Positions 7,631 to 15,807 of a stretch of 64,000 nucleotides of DNA are shown piece after piece. The position numbers were made by a program, and so were the translations under genes. Positions within the stretch are counted from its first letter, which is position 1. The number at the start of each line of letters is the position of its first letter. Source of the DNA: an uncultured Eubacteriales bacterium (GTDB lineage Bacteria; Bacillota; Clostridia; Oscillospirales; Acutalibacteraceae); contig CAKSHJ010000005.1 in the NCBI GenBank assembly GCA_934457095.1, positions 1 through 64,000 of the forward strand, given 5' to 3'. The notes under the pieces are model-generated. The model was not told the DNA's origin. It searched no databases and saw only the letters and a list, made by a program, of their open reading frames with translations.

Positions 7631-8824
7631 ATGTTTGTATTAAATTGCATTCGCTGGATAGCGGGTTATGTTATCTTCACCGTGCAAGGCAGCGGACAGG
7701 AACGGTTTATCAATTTATGCGCCCGCTTTGGGTATACGGTTTGGAATGTGCGGAGAAAAGAGCAGTTTTTTGTTTGCATTTCGCGTACCAAATACAGATT
7801 TTTGAAAAATTTGGCAAAGCAAACCGGCGTTCAAATCCGCATTTACCAAAAACGCGGTCTGCCCTTTCTTATGCGCAGATTTCCCGATTTAAAGGGTATG
7901 CTGGCCGGTCTTGCGGTGTTTATTGCGCTGCTTTGCTTTTTGTCCACCCGTGTTTGGAGCATTCAGGTGGAGGGCAACCAAACCTTAAATGCCGACCTGA
8001 TTTTGTTCACCGCAGAGGAAATCGGTCTGAGAGAAGGTATGGCGCGGCGAAAATTAGATGTGCTTTCGGTACAGAATCAGCTTATGCTGGCGTACCCGGA
8101 GATTGCATGGATTTCGCTCAATACCAAGGGCAGTTCGGTGACTGTGCGCATAGGTGAGAAGGAGCAAAAGCCCGACATTTGGAACAGCGAAAGTAAAATT
8201 ACGAATCTAAAAGCGGCCAAGGGCGGGCAAATTGTGCGCATGGAGGTAACGCACGGTATGCCGCAGGTGCAGGTGGGTGACGGCGTTGCCGAGGGCCAGC
8301 TGCTGGTCAGTGGAGTGATTCCTACGCAGTTTGACAATTTGCTGACCCGTGCAACGGGGAAAATCATAGCCAGAACCAAGCGTACTTACAACATTGAGAT
8401 TCCGTTGGTGCAGAATGAAAAAATACCCACCGGCAGCGTGATTTACCGCCGTGCATTAAAGCTGTTCGGCGCAACGCTGCCCATTACGCTGGAAACACAG
8501 CCCAAAGACAGCGAGGAATTTGCCTATGAAAAAGCGCTGCATATTTACAGAGGGTATGCAAATAACGCCAATTTACCGGCAACGGTGTATGAGGAGGCAT
8601 GGACGGAATACCGCATACGGCAAATAGAATTGACCCCGGAACAGGCGTTGGAGCAGGCGATGCAGGAGTTGGAAAAACGGCAGCGGGAGGATTTGCGGGA
8701 GGACGGAACCGTCATAGAGACGAACACGTTGCATACGGTGGAAAATGGACAGCTTGTTTTATATGCCGAGAGTATATGTGAGGAAAATATTGCGGTAGAA
8801 TCCGAAATTTATCAGGAGTCGTAA
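7631..8824 (+). CDS. yqfD: Sporulation protein YqfD
   Basis: 397 residues, ATG at 7631 with gaggtg 5 bases upstream. An N-terminal ~90-residue cytoplasmic part is followed by one transmembrane segment (GMLAGLAVFIALLCFLSTRVW, about residues 76-96 of the chain). A large extracytoplasmic region begins with a POTRA/FtsQ-like unit (SIQVEGNQTLN). The order and length are those of YqfD, a sigma-E-dependent membrane protein required for sporulation. It lies 9 bp after yqfC and before phoH. Confidence 0.88.
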   Translation: MFVLNCIRWIAGYVIFTVQGSGQERFINLCARFGYTVWNVRRKEQFFVCISRTKYRFLKNLAKQTGVQIRIYQKRGLPFLMRRFPDLKGMLAGLAVFIALLCFLSTRVWSIQVEGNQTLNADLILFTAEEIGLREGMARRKLDVLSVQNQLMLAYPEIAWISLNTKGSSVTVRIGEKEQKPDIWNSESKITNLKAAKGGQIVRMEVTHGMPQVQVGDGVAEGQLLVSGVIPTQFDNLLTRATGKIIARTKRTYNIEIPLVQNEKIPTGSVIYRRALKLFGATLPITLETQPKDSEEFAYEKALHIYRGYANNANLPATVYEEAWTEYRIRQIELTPEQALEQAMQELEKRQREDLREDGTVIETNTLHTVENGQLVLYAESICEENIAVESEIYQES

Positions 8825-8863
8825 CACTTTTACGGCGAGTATGTAAAAAATATTGGGAAAAAG

Positions 8864-8892
8864 ATGACGGCGCGTGAAATTTATGGTATAAT
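8864..8892 (+). promoter_or_regulatory. Putative sigma-A promoter for phoH
   Basis: ATGACG (-35, 8864-8869), 17-bp spacer, TATAAT (-10, 8887-8892), 50 bp before the phoH start. It would separate the vegetative phoH-recO genes from the sporulation genes upstream. Confidence 0.55.
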
Positions 8893-8941
8893 CTATGATA
8901 TACTATCTTGTAACGGAACACAGAAGTATAAAGGTGATGGA

Positions 8942-9904
8942 ATGTTTGAACAACGCATTGATATAGACCGTATGGAACAGGCCGTGGCGCTGTTTGGCAG
9001 CTTTGATGAAAATATCAAGCGTATTGAGCAGGAATACGGCGTAAAAATTGTAGGCAGAGATTCCGAAATTAAGGTTTCGGGAGAGCCGCAGGCAGTTGCC
9101 AAGGCAGTCAAAACCATAGAAAGTCTGCTCGGACTTATCAATCGGGGCGAGGCGCTCAGCGAGCAGAATGTGCGCTACTGTATTTCCATGGTCAACGAGG
9201 GTAGTGAGGAAAAAATTGAAACCTTGGCCGGGGACTGTATTTGCGTTACCTCTAAGGGCAAGCCGGTCAAACCCAAAACCTTCGGTCAGAAAAAATACTG
9301 CGCCGCTATCAAAGAAAATACCGTTACCATCGGTGTGGGTCCTGCCGGCACCGGCAAAACTTATCTGGCGGTGGCAATGGCGGTTACGGCATTTCGTGCC
9401 CAGCAGGTTAACCGCATTATTTTAACCAGACCCGCGGTGGAGGCCGGAGAAAAATTAGGGTTTCTTCCGGGGGATTTGCAGCAAAAGGTAGACCCGTATT
9501 TAAGGCCGCTGTATGACGCTCTATTTGATATGCTGGGTGCGGAAACCTATCAGAAATATTTGGAGCGGGGCAATATTGAAGTAGCGCCGCTTGCGTATAT
9601 GCGCGGCAGAACTTTGGACGACAGCTTTATTATATTGGACGAGGCGCAGAATACCACACCCGAACAAATGAAAATGTTTTTAACCCGATTGGGTTTTGGC
9701 TCAAAAATGGTGATTACCGGAGATATTACGCAAATTGACCTGCCAAACGGATGCCGGTCGGGATTGCGCGATGTAATGCAGGTACTAAAGCATGTGGACG
9801 ACATTGCGCAAATGCAGTTTAGCGAGAAAGATGTGGTACGCCACCGGTTGGTACAGAATATTATTAAGGCGTATCAGGAACGCGACAGAAAGGGGCAAAG
9901 ATAG
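8942..9904 (+). CDS. phoH: PhoH-family ATPase
   Basis: 320 residues from the ATG at 8942 (aaaggtgatgga upstream). The N-terminal ~110 residues resemble the KH-like RNA-binding part of this family (ERIDIDRMEQAVALFG, VKIVGRDSEIKVSG). The ATPase core has Walker A GPAGTGKTYLA and Walker B FIILDEAQN, followed by KMFLTRLGFGSKMVITGD and DLPNGCRSGL, the standard PhoH signature. PhoH proteins are cytoplasmic ATPases linked to RNA metabolism and usually sit next to ybeY, as here (1 bp apart). Bacillus has yqfF between them; it is missing here. Confidence 0.93.
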   Translation: MFEQRIDIDRMEQAVALFGSFDENIKRIEQEYGVKIVGRDSEIKVSGEPQAVAKAVKTIESLLGLINRGEALSEQNVRYCISMVNEGSEEKIETLAGDCICVTSKGKPVKPKTFGQKKYCAAIKENTVTIGVGPAGTGKTYLAVAMAVTAFRAQQVNRIILTRPAVEAGEKLGFLPGDLQQKVDPYLRPLYDALFDMLGAETYQKYLERGNIEVAPLAYMRGRTLDDSFIILDEAQNTTPEQMKMFLTRLGFGSKMVITGDITQIDLPNGCRSGLRDVMQVLKHVDDIAQMQFSEKDVVRHRLVQNIIKAYQERDRKGQR

Positions 9905-9905
9905 C

Positions 9906-10415
9906 GTGGAGAAAATAAGGGTGATGATTCATAACGACCAGAAACAAGTGAAAATTCCCACGGGATTGCGTATGCTGGTACGGCGTTGCTGCAATGCAGT
10001 GCTGCGCTTGGAGGATTTTTCTGCCCCGGCGGAAATCAGCGTGACCTTTGTAGACAACAGCCAAATTCAGCAGCTGAATAAACAGTACCGCCAAAAAGAT
10101 GCCCCGACTGATGTGCTGTCGTTTCCCATGGGGGAAAACGGTGTATACGATATAAACCGGGATACCGGTGCAAGCATTTTGGGCGACATTGTCATTTCCA
10201 TGGAAAAGGCGGTGGAGCAGGCGGAGAAATTTGACCATAGCTTAGACCGCGAGGTGGGATATTTAACGGCGCATTCGGTGCTGCACCTGCTGGGCTATGA
10301 CCACGAGCGCGGCGGCATTGACCGTTTGCGTATGCGGGAGAAGGAAGAACAGGTCATGACGCGGTTGGGTTTGCCGTGTTCAAGCAGCTATGTACTGGAA
10401 GAGGATGAGGTATAA
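9906..10415 (+). CDS. ybeY: Endoribonuclease YbeY (rRNA maturation factor)
   Basis: 169 residues from a GTG at 9906, with aggggcaaag upstream inside the end of phoH. The metal-binding H-x3-H-x5-H motif is intact as HSVLHLLGYDH. Upstream are the typical TDVLSFPM and GDIVISMEKA strands. YbeY is a zinc-dependent endoribonuclease used in 16S rRNA 3'-end maturation and ribosome quality control. Its position between phoH and dgkA, two genes ahead of era (another 30S assembly factor), is conserved. Confidence 0.93.
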   Translation: MEKIRVMIHNDQKQVKIPTGLRMLVRRCCNAVLRLEDFSAPAEISVTFVDNSQIQQLNKQYRQKDAPTDVLSFPMGENGVYDINRDTGASILGDIVISMEKAVEQAEKFDHSLDREVGYLTAHSVLHLLGYDHERGGIDRLRMREKEEQVMTRLGLPCSSSYVLEEDEV

Positions 10416-10417
10416 CC

Positions 10418-10906
10418 GTGAATTTTCTCAAGGGATTTCAGGCCGCTTACCGAGGAATTGTATACTGTATCAATCACGAGAGAAATATGCGGATTCATAC
10501 GGTGGTGGCGTTGTATGTATTCGTTTTTTCGTTCTTTTTTGAAATCAGCGCGGCAGGTTATGGGGTGCTGTTTATCGTGTTTGGCATGATTATGGCGCTG
10601 GAAATCGTCAATACTGGGCTGGAGGCGCTGGCAGACCGCATTGCGCCCGGTTACAGCGCGGTAGTCAAGGTGGTAAAAGACATTGCCGCGGGCTCTGTGC
10701 TGATTATGGCGATTTTTGCCGTAGCGGTGGCGGTGGTATTATTTTGGCAGCCGCAGGGTTTTGCATATATGTACCGCTATTTTTTTACGGACATGCCTAT
10801 TATGTGGTTGCCGCTTGTCTTGGTGACTGCTTTCTGCTTTTGGTATATTGCAAGAGGCCCCTTGGGTATGAAAAATTTCTTTTTAAAGCATAAAAAATTC
10901 AAATAA
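10418..10906 (+). CDS. dgkA: Diacylglycerol/undecaprenol kinase, C-terminally extended
   Basis: 162 residues from a GTG at 10418. DgkA-family core: N-terminal amphipathic stretch (GFQAAYRGIVYCINHERNMRIH), then ALEIVNTGLEALAD, the conserved E-x2-NT-x2-E-x3-D catalytic region, followed by VKDIAAGSVLI. In Gram-positives this enzyme phosphorylates undecaprenol, recycling the lipid carrier for wall synthesis. The family is usually about 115-130 residues. Here the usual third helix is followed by a further hydrophobic helix (MWLPLVLVTAFCFWYIA) and a basic tail, so a fourth membrane segment is predicted. It lies 2 bp after ybeY. Confidence 0.9.
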   Translation: MNFLKGFQAAYRGIVYCINHERNMRIHTVVALYVFVFSFFFEISAAGYGVLFIVFGMIMALEIVNTGLEALADRIAPGYSAVVKVVKDIAAGSVLIMAIFAVAVAVVLFWQPQGFAYMYRYFFTDMPIMWLPLVLVTAFCFWYIARGPLGMKNFFLKHKKFK

Positions 10907-10928
10907 CAGGCAAAGGGAGGGTATATTT

Positions 10929-11888
10929 TTGCAGGATACGGCAAACAGAACTACCGGCGGCATAGCCGCGGAACAATTAAAAGAAAGCGACCGCTCTGCG
11001 TTTGTTGCAATTGTGGGGCGGCCGAATGTAGGCAAATCCTCGTTGCTCAATGCCATGCTGGGGCAGAAGATTGCGATTGTTTCGGGCAAGCCGCAAACGA
11101 CGCGTACCAAAATTATGGGCATTTTTACGCAGGGAGAGAACCAGCTTGTATTTTTGGATACGCCGGGCCTGCATAAGCCGCACAATGCCTTGGGTAATTA
11201 TATGGTTAAGTCTATTCGGGATTCGGTAGCCGGAGTGGATACCTGTCTGTTGGTAGTGGAGGCGGGTAAGCCGGTTTCCGCAGCGGACAAGGACTTCATT
11301 GAAACCTTTAAAAATGCCAAATTGCCGGCATTGCTTGCGGTGAATAAAATTGACTGCATTCCAGATAAATCGGTGCTTATGGAGCAAATTTCGGCGTATA
11401 CCGCATTGTTTGATTTTCAGGCGGTGGTGCCGGTTTCTGCCGTTACCGGCAGCGGCGTGCATGATTTAATAAAAGAGCTGACTAAGCTGTGTCAGCCCGG
11501 CGGGCATTTTTTTGCCCCTGATGCCTTGACCGACCAGCCCGAGCGTGTCATCGCGGCGGAAATCGTCAGAGAAAAGTTGCTGCGCCTTTTGGACAAGGAA
11601 ATTCCGCATGGCACGGCTGTTTTAGTGGAACGTATGCAGGAGCGGGAGGATACCCCGGAACTGCTGGATATTGAAGCGACGATTTATTGCGAGCGCGACA
11701 ATCACAAGGGCATTATTATTGGTAAACAGGGGCAAATGCTAAAGCGCATCGGAACTTATGCCCGACAGGATATGGAGCGTTTTTTTGACTGTAAGGTGCA
11801 TTTACAGCTTTGGGTCAAGGTGCGGGAGGACTGGCGTAACAGAACTCGCATTTTGCAGAGTTTGGGTTATGGCAAAACCGAATTTTAA
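10929..11888 (+). CDS. era: GTPase Era
   Basis: 319 residues from a TTG at 10929 with gggagg 8 bases upstream. GTPase motifs: G1 GRPNVGKSS, G2 around TTRTKIMGI, G3 DTPGLHKP, G4 NKID, G5 SAVTG. The C-terminal KH domain shows the GIIIGKQGQMLKRIG loop and ends LWVKVREDWRN. Era binds the 3' end of 16S rRNA and checks 30S maturation. The position downstream of ybeY and dgkA and upstream of yqzL-recO matches Bacillus order, minus cdd. Confidence 0.96.
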   Translation: MQDTANRTTGGIAAEQLKESDRSAFVAIVGRPNVGKSSLLNAMLGQKIAIVSGKPQTTRTKIMGIFTQGENQLVFLDTPGLHKPHNALGNYMVKSIRDSVAGVDTCLLVVEAGKPVSAADKDFIETFKNAKLPALLAVNKIDCIPDKSVLMEQISAYTALFDFQAVVPVSAVTGSGVHDLIKELTKLCQPGGHFFAPDALTDQPERVIAAEIVREKLLRLLDKEIPHGTAVLVERMQEREDTPELLDIEATIYCERDNHKGIIIGKQGQMLKRIGTYARQDMERFFDCKVHLQLWVKVREDWRNRTRILQSLGYGKTEF

Positions 11889-12005
11889 TCGCATGGTTTT
11901 GGTTGTTTGTTAAAAGTTGTCTGTCAATCCAAAAATTCTCTTTCATAACCGGTGTATACCTACAAACACTGTTAGTAAACACACAAGTAGAGAGAAGGCA
12001 ACGGT

Positions 12006-12173
12006 ATGGATGCAAACGCCGCATGGCAATTATTTACGCAAACCGGCAGAGTAGAAGATTATCTGCGTTATAGTCAAATGAAATCGTCACAGGAGCTTTT
12101 GTTACAGGAGGCTATGCATGCAAATCAATACCGATGCACTGGTCATCATGGAGAGAACCGTGGGCGAGAGTGA
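12006..12173 (+). CDS. yqzL: YqzL-like small protein, overlapping recO
   Basis: 55 residues, ATG at 12006 with gagagaagg about 7 bases upstream. The start MDANAAWQLFTQTGRVEDYLRY matches the small YqzL proteins (M-x3-AW-x-LF-x3-G-x3-YL-x-Y) encoded between era/cdd and recO in Bacillus. The frame runs 56 bp into recO in another frame; the C-terminal ~18 residues are therefore constrained by recO and probably not conserved. Function is unknown. Both position and N-terminal pattern support it. Confidence 0.75.
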   Translation: MDANAAWQLFTQTGRVEDYLRYSQMKSSQELLLQEAMHANQYRCTGHHGENRGRE

Positions 12174-12873
12174 CCGGCTTGTCACGCTGCTGACAAAGGA
12201 GGAGGGTGTAATTTACGCCTTTTCTCCCCTTGCCAAAACACTCAAAAGCAAGCAGGGCAGCGCAACACAGCTTCTTTGCTATTCTCGTATGTCCATTTAC
12301 AAGGGGCGGTCCAAATATATCGTCAATGACGCGGTACCCATAGAAGTTTTTTTTGATTTGCGCAACGATATTGAAAAATTGGCGCTTGCGCAATATTTTT
12401 GTCAGCTTGCCGCGGCGCTTGCTCCGCAGGAGGCTCCGGCGCAGGATTTTTTGCGATTGGCGCTCAATGCGTTGCATTTGCTTGCAAAAAATAAACGACC
12501 TAACCTAATTTTGAAGGCGGCGGTGGAAATGCGTATGCTCTCTCTTGCGGGGTATATGCCCGACCTGATTTGCTGTAGGGAGTGCGGTGTATACGAGGCT
12601 GAGGAGATGGTGTTTTCGACGCAAAGCGGCGTGTTGTATTGCGGCGCTTGCGGCACGAAATACCCGCAGTCGGGTGCGTTTTTTATGGGTAGAGGCGTTA
12701 CCACGGCGCTGCGCCATACCGTATATGCCGATTTTGATAAGCTGTTTTCGTTTCAATTACAGCCCAAAGGACAGCAACAGCTTGCGCAAATCACCGAGCA
12801 ATATATGCTTTATACGCTGGAGCGGCGCTTTACCACACTGGATTTTTACCATCAGGTTACGGCTGAACCGTAA
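12118..12873 (+). CDS. recO: DNA repair protein RecO
   Basis: 251 residues from the ATG at 12118 (caggaggctatgc upstream). An N-terminal OB fold begins NTDALVIMERTVGESDRLVTL; the alpha-helical C-terminal domain contains a four-Cys zinc site (CCRECG and CGACG). RecO loads RecA onto SSB-coated gaps together with RecR in the RecFOR pathway. It shares 56 bp with yqzL and is followed 27 bp later by mutS2. Confidence 0.93.
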   Translation: MQINTDALVIMERTVGESDRLVTLLTKEEGVIYAFSPLAKTLKSKQGSATQLLCYSRMSIYKGRSKYIVNDAVPIEVFFDLRNDIEKLALAQYFCQLAAALAPQEAPAQDFLRLALNALHLLAKNKRPNLILKAAVEMRMLSLAGYMPDLICCRECGVYEAEEMVFSTQSGVLYCGACGTKYPQSGAFFMGRGVTTALRHTVYADFDKLFSFQLQPKGQQQLAQITEQYMLYTLERRFTTLDFYHQVTAEP

Positions 12874-12900
12874 AACGGGACATGAATTGAGGAATTACAT

Positions 12901-15270
12901 ATGCAAAACACTTTTGAAAAACATATGAATACCATTGAGCTTCCCAAAATCTTAGAAATGCTGGCGGGCAAAACCGTGTGTGCAGAGGCCGCACAGGCTG
13001 CCCGCGCTTTGGCACCTGCTACTGACATAGAAACCGCCTCGCAATTGCTTGCCGAAACCGATACCGCCTTGCAAATGACAGTGCAATTTGGCACGCCGTC
13101 CTTTCAAGGACTGCAAACGGTTGCAGAGCCGCTTGCAAAAGCGCAATCCGGGGGTGTTTTGAGTCTGGGGGAGCTTTTGTGTATAGCCGGGGTATTGCAC
13201 GCCGTGCGGGGGTTGGTACAATGGAGAAAGAAAAATGAAGGTATGCAGAGCGTATTGGACGACCGTTTTGCGCGTATGACACCCAACCGAATATTAGAAG
13301 AAGCGATTACGCAAACCGTACTTTCCGAGGAGGAAATTGCAGACAACGCTTCTCCGACGCTTGCGGACATACGCAAAAAAATGTACCGCGCTTCACAAAA
13401 GGTGCGTCAGCAGCTTGACCGCATGGTGCGCTCGGCCACTTACCAAAAATTTTTACAGGACGCAATCGTCACGGTGCGCAGCGGCAGATATGTGGTGCCG
13501 GTCAAGGCGGAATGCAGGGGTGAAATTCCGGGGTTGGTACACGACACCTCTGCAAGCGGCGCAACGCTGTTCATAGAGCCTATGGCGGTTGTGGAGGCCA
13601 ACAATGAGCTTTTCGTGCTGCAATCCAAGGAGAAAGAAGAAATGGAGCGTATTGTAGCGGAGCTTTCGCAGCAGGTGGGGCAATTTGCTCCGGAGCTTAT
13701 CGCAGGGTATGCCGCCTCCGCTGAGTTGGATCTCATTTTTGCTAAGGTCGAGCTTGCGGTTTCGATGAAGGCAACGTTGCCCAAATTAAATGAGAATGGT
13801 GTGATAGAACTAAAACAGGCGCGTCACCCGTTGTTACACAAAGAAACCGTTGTACCCACCGACATTGTCTTAGGTAAGGAATTTGATACCCTGATGATTA
13901 CCGGACCGAATACCGGCGGCAAAACGGTTACGCTCAAAACCGTAGGTTTATTCTGCGCTATGGCGATGTGCGGCTTGCTGATACCCGCGGCGCAAGACAG
14001 TTGCGTTTCCGTATTTACCCATATTTTGGCGGACATTGGCGATAAGCAAAGCATAGAACAGTCACTCTCCACCTTTTCTTCGCATATGACCAATATGATT
14101 GCAATTATGCGGCAGGCGGACCGTAAAACTCTGGTTTTGCTTGACGAGTTGGGCGCTGGCACAGACCCGATAGAGGGTGCGGCTTTGGCTGTTGCAATAT
14201 TAGAGCGGCTGCGGGAGCGGGGAGCCAAAATTGCAGCCACCACCCATTATGCGGAACTGAAAGAATACGCTTTGCAAACCGCCGGCGTAGAAAATGCCTG
14301 CTGCGAGTTCAATGTGGAAACCTTACAGCCCACCTATCGTTTGCTCATTGGTATGCCGGGTCGCTCAAACGCTTTTGCCATTTCCAAACGGCTGGGAATG
14401 GACGAGGCCGTTATTGAAAGGGCCAAAGCGTTGGTTTCTCAGGAGAACACCGAGTTTGAAGAAGTGGTGCGCAAATTAGAGGAAACCCGTTTGCAATTGG
14501 AGCAGGAAAAGGCGCAGGCTCAGGCATTGCGGGAGCAGGCACGCAAGGCCAATCAAATTGCGCAGGCGCAAAAGAACAAATTGCAGCAAAATGCCGAAAA
14601 AGAAATGGAAATTGCGCGGCGTACTGCGGCAAATTTAGTTGCGCGCACCCGTGCGCAAATTGACGCCCTACAGCAGGAAATGGAGCAAATGCGTAAACAG
14701 GGCGCTCTAACGCCGGAGCAAAAGGCCAAATTAAATCGTGGCATTCGCGGTTTGGAGGACATGGCAGACCCGGTTTCTCGGAAAGAGCAGCAAGCGTATA
14801 CCTTACCGCGTCCGCTTAAGGTGGGAGACACGGTTTTGATTTTTGACATTGACAAAAAAGCTACGGTTACAAGTATTTTGCAAAATTCGGATATGGTAGA
14901 GGTGCAGGTGGGTATTCTGAAAACCCGTGTGCCGCTTTCCAATTTGCGCCTTATGGAACAGGAGAAAATAAAATTGCCCAAAAGCGCGGTATTCAAATCC
15001 GCAAAAACCGACCGCGCTATCACACAAATTCAGCAGGAGCTGGACTTGCGAGGTCAAACCACAACCGATGCCCTTTTGGATGTGGATAACTTTATTGACG
15101 CGGCTGTCATGGCGGGACTGCACCGACTCAGTATCATTCACGGCAAGGGTACGGGCGCTTTGCGTACGGCGGTGCAGCAGCATTTAAAGACGCATCCGAA
15201 TGTGGAAAGTTATCGGTTGGGCGTGTTCGGAGAGGGCGAAAGCGGCGTAACCATTGTAGAACTTAAATAA
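12901..15270 (+). CDS. mutS2: Endonuclease MutS2 (ribosome-rescue/anti-recombination factor)
   Basis: 789 residues. Core helical lever region (1-290), ATPase with Walker A GPNTGGKT (about residue 338) and Walker B LVLLDELGAGTDP, a long Lys/Glu/Gln coiled coil (about 520-620), a KOW-like segment, and a C-terminal Smr nuclease domain starting ELDLRGQTTTDAL with HGKGTGALR. It lacks the mismatch-recognition domain of MutS1. MutS2 suppresses homologous recombination and, in Bacillus, acts on collided ribosomes through the Smr domain. It ends the recO operon before a terminator. Confidence 0.95.
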   Translation: MQNTFEKHMNTIELPKILEMLAGKTVCAEAAQAARALAPATDIETASQLLAETDTALQMTVQFGTPSFQGLQTVAEPLAKAQSGGVLSLGELLCIAGVLHAVRGLVQWRKKNEGMQSVLDDRFARMTPNRILEEAITQTVLSEEEIADNASPTLADIRKKMYRASQKVRQQLDRMVRSATYQKFLQDAIVTVRSGRYVVPVKAECRGEIPGLVHDTSASGATLFIEPMAVVEANNELFVLQSKEKEEMERIVAELSQQVGQFAPELIAGYAASAELDLIFAKVELAVSMKATLPKLNENGVIELKQARHPLLHKETVVPTDIVLGKEFDTLMITGPNTGGKTVTLKTVGLFCAMAMCGLLIPAAQDSCVSVFTHILADIGDKQSIEQSLSTFSSHMTNMIAIMRQADRKTLVLLDELGAGTDPIEGAALAVAILERLRERGAKIAATTHYAELKEYALQTAGVENACCEFNVETLQPTYRLLIGMPGRSNAFAISKRLGMDEAVIERAKALVSQENTEFEEVVRKLEETRLQLEQEKAQAQALREQARKANQIAQAQKNKLQQNAEKEMEIARRTAANLVARTRAQIDALQQEMEQMRKQGALTPEQKAKLNRGIRGLEDMADPVSRKEQQAYTLPRPLKVGDTVLIFDIDKKATVTSILQNSDMVEVQVGILKTRVPLSNLRLMEQEKIKLPKSAVFKSAKTDRAITQIQQELDLRGQTTTDALLDVDNFIDAAVMAGLHRLSIIHGKGTGALRTAVQQHLKTHPNVESYRLGVFGEGESGVTIVELK

Positions 15271-15276
15271 AAACAG

Positions 15277-15308
15277 ACCGGCTTCCATTTTTGGAGTCCG
15301 GTTTTTTT
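15277..15308 (+). terminator. Intrinsic terminator after mutS2
   Basis: Stem accgg..tcc / gga..ccggt around an ATTTTT loop, followed by seven T. Confidence 0.85.
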
Positions 15309-15338
15309 CGTATTATATAAAAAATTGTGCCCGCACCG

Positions 15339-15367
15339 TTGACATCTTTTAAAATTTATTATATAAT
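15339..15367 (+). promoter_or_regulatory. Sigma-A promoter of the ylxM-ffh operon
   Basis: Exact TTGACA (15339-15344), 17-bp spacer, exact TATAAT (15362-15367), 52 bp before the ylxM start. Confidence 0.9.
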
Positions 15368-15418
15368 ACAAAACTGTAAAGCGATTTCACTTTACACAGA
15401 GCAGGAGGCTCTGCTGTT

Positions 15419-15781
15419 ATGGCGAAAAATTTAGAACTTTCTTTTCTGCTGGATTTTTACGGCGGCATGCTGACCGAAAAACAACGCAGTATGATGGAAT
15501 ATTACTATAATGACGACCTTTCTCTTGCGGAAATTGCAGACAATGAGGGCATTACCCGTCAAGGGGTCAGAGATACCGTCAAGCGTGCCGAGGCGCAATT
15601 ATTAGAATTAGAGGCACAGCTGGGGCTTGCGGAGCGTTTTGCGCGGGTGCAAAATGTTTTGGAACAAATTTTATTGGCTGCAGAACAAATTTTACAACAA
15701 AACCAAAAAAATAATGGTGAGCAGGCCATCAACGCAAATGCAAGGCAAATTGTGCGGCTTGCCCAGCAGTTGCAGGACTAA
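15419..15781 (+). CDS. ylxM: YlxM/p13-family DNA-binding regulator of SRP operon
   Basis: 120 residues, ATG at 15419, with aggagg 11 bases upstream. Residues ~20-60 form a sigma-region-4-like helix-turn-helix (LTEKQRSMMEYYYNDDLSLAEIADNEGITRQGV). The C-terminal half is a long helix rich in Leu, Glu and Gln. YlxM is encoded directly upstream of ffh in most Firmicutes and is needed with SRP; its exact role is debated. It is 26 bp before ffh and shares its consensus promoter. Confidence 0.9.
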   Translation: MAKNLELSFLLDFYGGMLTEKQRSMMEYYYNDDLSLAEIADNEGITRQGVRDTVKRAEAQLLELEAQLGLAERFARVQNVLEQILLAAEQILQQNQKNNGEQAINANARQIVRLAQQLQD

Positions 15782-15807
15782 ACAATTTAGAAAAAGGGGG
15801 AGAACCG

